From NCBI RefSeq assembly GCF_023373525.1, contig NZ_CP097218.1:1612001-1676000 (forward strand): 64,000 nucleotides of DNA. Direction: 5' to 3'. Positions 60,140 to 64,000 of the stretch are shown here, one piece after another. The notes beneath the pieces were generated by a model. It ran no database searches. It was given only the letters and a program-made list of their open reading frames with translations, and was not told the origin of the DNA. The DNA comes from Brachybacterium kimchii (GTDB lineage Bacteria; Actinomycetota; Actinomycetes; Actinomycetales; Dermabacteraceae). Position 1 is the first letter of the stretch, and the number at the start of each line of letters is the position of its first letter. Position numbers and translations under genes: made by a program.

Positions 60140-60879
60140 CGCTGCCGGAGTGCGGCGTCGCGCAGCACGTCCAGGGCCTCGTCGGCGGTGTCGACCACGC
60201 GCAGCAGTCCGAGGTCCTTCTCGCTGATCAGGCCGTGGTCGAGCACGGTGCCGCGGATCCAGTCGAGCAGCCCCTGCCAGTAGGCGCGGCCCACGAGGAC
60301 CAGCGGGAACATGCGGATCTTGTGGGTCTGCATGAGGCACAGTGCCTCGAACATCTCGTCGAAGGTGCCGAAGCCGCCGGGGAGCACCACGAAGCCGCTC
60401 GAGTACTTCACGAACACGGTCTTGCGGGCGAAGAAGTACCGGAAGTCGACACCCAGGTCGACATACTCGTTCATCCCCTGTTCGAAGGGCAGCTCGATGC
60501 CCAGTCCCACCGAGACGCCGCCGCACTCCTTGGCGCCCTTGTTGCCGGCCTCCATGATCCCCGGGCCGCCGCCCGTGATGACGGCGTACCCGAGGTCGAC
60601 GACCCCGCGGGCGATCTGCTCGGCCTTCGCGTAGTCCGGGTGGTCCGGGGCGATGCGCGCCGAGCCGAAGATCGAGATGGCGGGACCGAGCTCGGCGAGC
60701 GCACCGAACCCCTCGACGAACTCCGCCTGGATCCGCATCACCCGCCACGGGTCCGAGTGGACCCACTCCCCCGGCCCCTCCTCCTCGAGGAGGTGCTGGT
60801 CGGTCGTGGTGGTGGGCCGCTGCGACCCGCGCAGCGTGATGGGTCCCTTGCGGTGCCTGTCGGTGTTCTGGGCGGTCAT
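60136..60879 (-). CDS. LOG-family (TIGR00730) Rossmann-fold protein
   Basis: This 247-aa cytosolic protein of the LOG family is the Rv1205-type. The motif PGGFGTFDEMFEALCLMQ holds the PGGxGTxxE active site of cytokinin riboside 5'-monophosphate phosphoribohydrolases. GSARIAPDHPDY and GGGPGIMEAGNKGAKE bind the nucleotide. The true physiological substrate in this organism is unknown. ATG 60879 follows a TACGCT -10 box by 6 bases. The gene overlaps the small membrane ORF downstream by ATGA. Confidence 0.9.
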   Translation of the reverse strand: MTAQNTDRHRKGPITLRGSQRPTTTTDQHLLEEEGPGEWVHSDPWRVMRIQAEFVEGFGALAELGPAISIFGSARIAPDHPDYAKAEQIARGVVDLGYAVITGGGPGIMEAGNKGAKECGGVSVGLGIELPFEQGMNEYVDLGVDFRYFFARKTVFVKYSSGFVVLPGGFGTFDEMFEALCLMQTHKIRMFPLVLVGRAYWQGLLDWIRGTVLDHGLISEKDLGLLRVVDTADEALDVLRDAALRQR

Positions 60880-60885
60880 GAGGCG

Positions 60886-60891
60886 AGCGTA
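60886..60891 (-). promoter_or_regulatory. Leaderless -10 box of the LOG gene
   Basis: TACGCT on the minus strand ends 6 bases before ATG 60879. It is identical in sequence and spacing to the nudC box at 36531. Confidence 0.55.
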
Positions 60892-60922
60892 GCGTCCGTG
60901 CACGGCGATCGGCCCCGGCGCC

Positions 60923-62239
60923 TCAGAGCCCGGGGCGGGAGTGGTCGATCACCGAGGAGGAGTCGAAGAACGGCTCGAGGCTGGTCTCCTCGCCCGCGGC
61001 GTTCGCGCGCAGGCGGATGCCGTCGACGTTCATGCGGGCCTGGCGGAGGTAGCCGTCCTGCATCTGCGCCCAGTACTCGGCGGTGCCGTCCACGAGGAAG
61101 ATGTAGTCGAAGCCGTGGTCGCGCACGGCCTGGTACTTCGGGTCCTGGGTGTCGTAGGGCGGGACGCCGCTGAGATCGGCGCCGAAGGGGAGGATCAGCA
61201 GGTCGGTCTCGCCCGTGAGCGGCTTGACCTCAGCGTCCCAGCGGTCGAAGTCCCGGGTGAGGTGCGCGAGCGAGGACTTCTTGATGTCGAGGTGCCCCCA
61301 GCTGTGGCTCGCGATCTCCCAGCCGGTGTCCTTGAGGGCGGCGGCGGTCTTCTTCGCCTTCTCCTGGGCGGTCTTGAGCTTCTCGGGGTGGTCCCCGTAC
61401 TCGCGCTTCGAGCTGCGGTAGCCGAGGATGCCGTTGTAGCCGGTGAGGGCGAGCACGCCCTTGTGACCGTGGTACGAGAAGTCGGGGTGGTCCTCGAGGA
61501 AGTCGTCGACGAGGGGGACCATGTCGTAGGAGCCCTCGGACGTCTTCCCGTCGGCGTCGGTGTACGAGTTGACCACGCGGCCGTCGGCGTTCGGATGGAG
61601 GTCCGCGGCGAACCCGTCGCCCTCCATGTACTCGTAGTAGCAGACGTCGTCCTGCGAGAGCACCATGGGCTTGCGGTCCTTGGGCAGGCGGATCGGCAGG
61701 GGCTTCATCGTGCCGTCGTCCTGCTTCTCGCAGATGTCGTGCGGGCTGACCAGCACGTACCCGTCGTCGTAGACGTCCTGCATGATCTTCGTGAACTCGT
61801 CGATCGTGCACATGTAGTCGTCGTAGCCCTGGGCGTCCTCGTCGCCGTCGAAGGCGCGCTCGGGATCGACGATGAGCGTGTGGAAGAACAGGTGGGAGAC
61901 CTGCAGGTCGTTCGGCCACTCCACGAGGGCCTCGCGCGCGGAGGAGATCTTCGTGCGCAGAGAGTCGACCTCGTCGCCGTCCTGGCCCTTCAGGGTCTTC
62001 TCGGCGGCGTCCGGGTCGTGCTGGGCGAGCTGGCGCTGCGCCTGGGAGACCTTCTGGGCGCGGATCTCCTCGGCAGTCGGCTTCTTGGACGCCGCGCCGC
62101 CTCCCTTGCCCCCGCCCGGGCCGCCCTGCGTGCATCCGGCCGCCGTGAGGACCGTGCCCCCGAGCGCCGTGGTGGCGAGTGCCGTGCTCACCGTGCGCCG
62201 ACTGGGTGCCGCATGCGGTGCGCGCGTCGCTCGTGCCAT
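60923..62239 (-). CDS. Polysaccharide-deacetylase-like lipoprotein
   Basis: This 438-aa exported protein has a Tat-like start (SRRTVSTAL) and the lipobox TAAGC (C36), followed by a Gly/Lys linker. A short coiled segment (about 60-115) precedes a NodB-homology carbohydrate esterase 4 domain. The metal-binding motifs are LSQDDVCYYEY (in place of TFDDG) and ASHSWGHLDI (HxxxH). A final PFGADLSGVPPYD strand is visible. It may deacetylate cell-wall glycans or have another metal-hydrolase role. GGGGGA lies before ATG 62239. Confidence 0.85.
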   Translation of the reverse strand: MARATRAPHAAPSRRTVSTALATTALGGTVLTAAGCTQGGPGGGKGGGAASKKPTAEEIRAQKVSQAQRQLAQHDPDAAEKTLKGQDGDEVDSLRTKISSAREALVEWPNDLQVSHLFFHTLIVDPERAFDGDEDAQGYDDYMCTIDEFTKIMQDVYDDGYVLVSPHDICEKQDDGTMKPLPIRLPKDRKPMVLSQDDVCYYEYMEGDGFAADLHPNADGRVVNSYTDADGKTSEGSYDMVPLVDDFLEDHPDFSYHGHKGVLALTGYNGILGYRSSKREYGDHPEKLKTAQEKAKKTAAALKDTGWEIASHSWGHLDIKKSSLAHLTRDFDRWDAEVKPLTGETDLLILPFGADLSGVPPYDTQDPKYQAVRDHGFDYIFLVDGTAEYWAQMQDGYLRQARMNVDGIRLRANAAGEETSLEPFFDSSSVIDHSRPGL

Positions 62240-62417
62240 CTCTGATCCCCCTTCGTCGATGCACCGGGCCCCGATGCGGCGCAGCCGCCCCCGGCGCGTC
62301 CACACTACGGCGGCGCTCGGACCGAGCGGGGAGGCTCCGGGGTGTGTCGGCGGGGCCGACGAGGAGCGCGGCGACCGCGCCTCCAGCGGCCCGACGGGAC
62401 GGGTATTGGGCACGGCC

Positions 62418-62478
62418 GATGTCGCTGGGTGAGACCTCGACGCCATATACGCGCCGAAGTCTCACCCAGCAACATCGA
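62418..62478. terminator. Long imperfect hairpin after the APC permease gene
   Basis: The outer arms CGATGTCGCTGGGTGAGAC and GTCTCACCCAGCAACATCG have one mismatch, and a CATATA apex lies at 62445-62450. It lies 39 bases past the permease stop on the minus strand and 179 bases before the deacetylase start. There is no U-tract. The rest of the 277-base gap is featureless. Confidence 0.65.
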
Positions 62479-62516
62479 AGGGGCGCTCCCCGGCCGCAGG
62501 TGCGGGCCGCCCGGGG

Positions 62517-63899
62517 TCAGGCGGAGGCGGCGCGGGGGCCGCGCACGATGAGGACGATCAGTCCGAGCACTGCCCAGACGGCGCCCACGGCGAGCGCGAG
62601 CGGGCTCGAGGAGACGAGCACCGCGAGCAGCGATACGGCGCCCAGGATCGGGATCACCAGATGCGGGAGCGGGCGCACCGGTCCCCCGCGCCGGCGCATC
62701 ACGAAGTAGCCGATCACGGAGGCGTGGACGAGCACGAAGCCGGTGATCGCGCCGACGTCGACCGCGGAGGAGACCACGTCGAGCCCGTCGGGGCGCAGCG
62801 CCGCCCACAGGGCGACGGCGACGTTCCCGGCGGCGGCCGCGAGCACGCCCGCCACCGGCGCGCCGGAGCGGGCGGACACCTTCGCCAGACCACCGGGCAG
62901 CGACCCGGAGCGGGCCATGTCCATGATCACGCGGCTCGCCGCGGCCTGGCCCACGAGCGCGCTGAACATCGCGCCCACGCCCTTGGCCAGGGCGAGCAGG
63001 CCGTGCAGGAGCGGGCTGATCGAGGAGTCGACCATCGCGTAGTAGGCATCGCCCTGCAGGGACGGGTCGGCCTGCAGCTGGGCGGTGGTCTGCGGGGAGA
63101 GCAGCGCGCCGATGTAGGTCTGGACGATGAAGAGCACGCCGGCGACCGCGAGACACACGAGCGTCGCCCGGGCGATCGCGGCGGAGCCCCCGCGGGTCTC
63201 CTCGGCGAAGGTCGCGAGCGCGTCGAAGCCCAGGTAGGACAGGACGGCGACGGAGACCGCGCCGAGCACGAGTCGGGGGTGAAGGCCGGCGCCGCCTCCC
63301 GTGATCGGATCGAGCCAGCCGCGCACCGGCCCGTCGGACGCGAGGACCGCGATCCCGGCGATCACGACCGCCGCCAGCACGAGCACCTCGACGAGGACGA
63401 CGACGGCGGAGACCTTCGAGGTCACACCCACCCCGGTGAGGTTGAGGCCGGTGGTGAGCACGACGGCGACCACCACGAACGCCCACACGGGGATCTGCGG
63501 GAACAGCGAGTGCAGGGCGATGCCGCTGAAGAGGTAGGCGACCGAGGGGATCAGCACGTAGTCCAGCAGCATCATCCAGCCGCCCATGTGGCCTGCTCTG
63601 CGGCCGATGCCCTCGCTCGCGTAGGCGAAGACGCTGCCGGCGCGCGGGACGGCGCGGGACATGAGCGCGTAGCTCGAGGCGGTCAGTGCCATCACCAGGG
63701 TCGCGACGAGGTAGACGACGGGCACCACGCCGCCGGACTTCGCGTCCAGCGTCCCCCATACGCCGACGGCCGCGGCGGGGCCGATGAAGACCAGGCCGTA
63801 GGCGAGCAGCTGGCCGAAGCCGATGCTGCGGCGGAGAGCGGGCGCGCCGCCTGCCGGCTCCGCGGACTCGCCGGGCACCCGCGCGCTCGGGCTGGTCAT
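62517..63899 (-). CDS. APC-superfamily amino acid permease
   Basis: This 460-aa transporter has about 12 transmembrane helices. SIGFGQLLAYGLVFIGPAAAVGVWG is the conserved first helix region, quoted here as GFGQLLAYGLVFIGPAAAVG. SRAVPRAGSVFAYASEGIGR and SYLGFDALATFAEETRGGSA are typical of the amino acid/polyamine/organocation family. The substrate is unknown. Its ATG (63899) overlaps the stop of the upstream gene (ATGA), which encodes a probable peptidase, suggesting uptake and use of the same compound. Confidence 0.9.
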   Translation of the reverse strand: MTSPSARVPGESAEPAGGAPALRRSIGFGQLLAYGLVFIGPAAAVGVWGTLDAKSGGVVPVVYLVATLVMALTASSYALMSRAVPRAGSVFAYASEGIGRRAGHMGGWMMLLDYVLIPSVAYLFSGIALHSLFPQIPVWAFVVVAVVLTTGLNLTGVGVTSKVSAVVVLVEVLVLAAVVIAGIAVLASDGPVRGWLDPITGGGAGLHPRLVLGAVSVAVLSYLGFDALATFAEETRGGSAAIARATLVCLAVAGVLFIVQTYIGALLSPQTTAQLQADPSLQGDAYYAMVDSSISPLLHGLLALAKGVGAMFSALVGQAAASRVIMDMARSGSLPGGLAKVSARSGAPVAGVLAAAAGNVAVALWAALRPDGLDVVSSAVDVGAITGFVLVHASVIGYFVMRRRGGPVRPLPHLVIPILGAVSLLAVLVSSSPLALAVGAVWAVLGLIVLIVRGPRAASA

Positions 63900-64000
63900 C
63901 GGGCCGACGGCTCGAGCCAGCGGCGCAGCCCGTCGAGCGCGGCGCGGAGGTCCTCGAAGGGCACGTGCTCGTCGTCGGTGTGGGCGAGGAGGGGGTCGCC
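63896..64000 (-). CDS. C-terminal end of a probable M20-type peptidase
   Basis: Only 34 codons before the stop are present: GDPLLAHTDDEHVPFEDLRA, then ALDGLRRWLEPSAR. The H-T-x-D-E-x-V-P segment followed by a helix resembles the C-terminus of M20 zinc dipeptidases and deacylases. The fragment is too short for certainty, and other hydrolases could end similarly. It overlaps the APC permease start by ATGA. Confidence 0.45.
   Translation of the reverse strand, partial: GDPLLAHTDDEHVPFEDLRAALDGLRRWLEPSAR

Noticed and set aside
1..64000. tRNA, rRNA, CRISPR arrays, insertion sequences and prophage
   Set aside because: No T-loop-like GTTCGAATC context, no regularly spaced repeats of CRISPR type, and no transposase or integrase was recognised.

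Overview
The window is a GC-rich (roughly 70 %) actinobacterial chromosome segment with no plasmid, phage or IS signature. A WhiB7 regulator, a mycothiol-type DsbA/nitroreductase, AdnAB-type helicase-nucleases, a DUF3107 protein, a DUF3117 protein and an actinobacterial TatB all point to Actinomycetota. Protein style and gene order suggest Micrococcales, possibly near Brachybacterium/Dermabacteraceae; that genus-level guess is inference. Gene order follows three blocks known from Mycobacterium tuberculosis: rpiB/Rv2466c/pepN (0-8.5 kb), Rv3194c to Rv3211 (27.5-50.2 kb) and Rv1232c down to Rv1205 (54.6-60.9 kb). These are core genome, with accessory transport and regulation cassettes between them.

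0-27 kb: rpiB (partial), an Rv2466c-like protein, a heterodimeric ABC exporter with one competent and one degenerate ATP site, a DUF402 protein, aminopeptidase N, an iron-siderophore importer (binding protein divergent from two permeases, an IdeR/DtxR-like box between them, no ATPase), an MscS channel, truncated haemoglobin O, a TetR/MFS drug-efflux pair with tandem operators, two divergent acyl-CoA thioesterases, a CUT1 sugar importer without ATPase, glycogen phosphorylase, a GNAT enzyme and EttA.

27-50 kb: HAD hydrolase, YlbL-type PDZ/Lon protease, DUF2342 zincin, NUDIX, YgjP-type metalloprotease, a candidate free-standing small RNA, a DUF5679 zinc ribbon, whiB7 with a full leader (AT-tract promoter, upstream ORF, alternative hairpins), uvrD2, nudC, a degenerate aminoglycoside-phosphotransferase-like protein, a bicovalent-flavin oxidase, adnB and adnA, TetR, DUF3107 and a DEAD-box RNA helicase. 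Much of this serves DNA-break repair, RNA turnover and translation stress.

50-64 kb: an SDR epimerase, MarC and a PHP phosphoesterase, aminopeptidase P, a PRC/MgtE_N/CBS protein, DUF1003, Mrp, TatB, an O-methyltransferase, DUF3117, a small membrane ORF coupled to a LOG-family protein, a lipoprotein polysaccharide deacetylase, an APC permease and the end of a probable peptidase.

Three patterns run through the window. At least eleven genes have a TANNNT-like -10 box ending 6-7 nt before the start codon and usually no good Shine-Dalgarno, so leaderless transcripts are common. Many gene ends carry long, nearly perfect hairpins without a U-tract, and some of these form sequence families at separate loci. 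Finally, short tandem repeats (16, 21, 24, 27 and 34 bp units) occur in several intergenic gaps.
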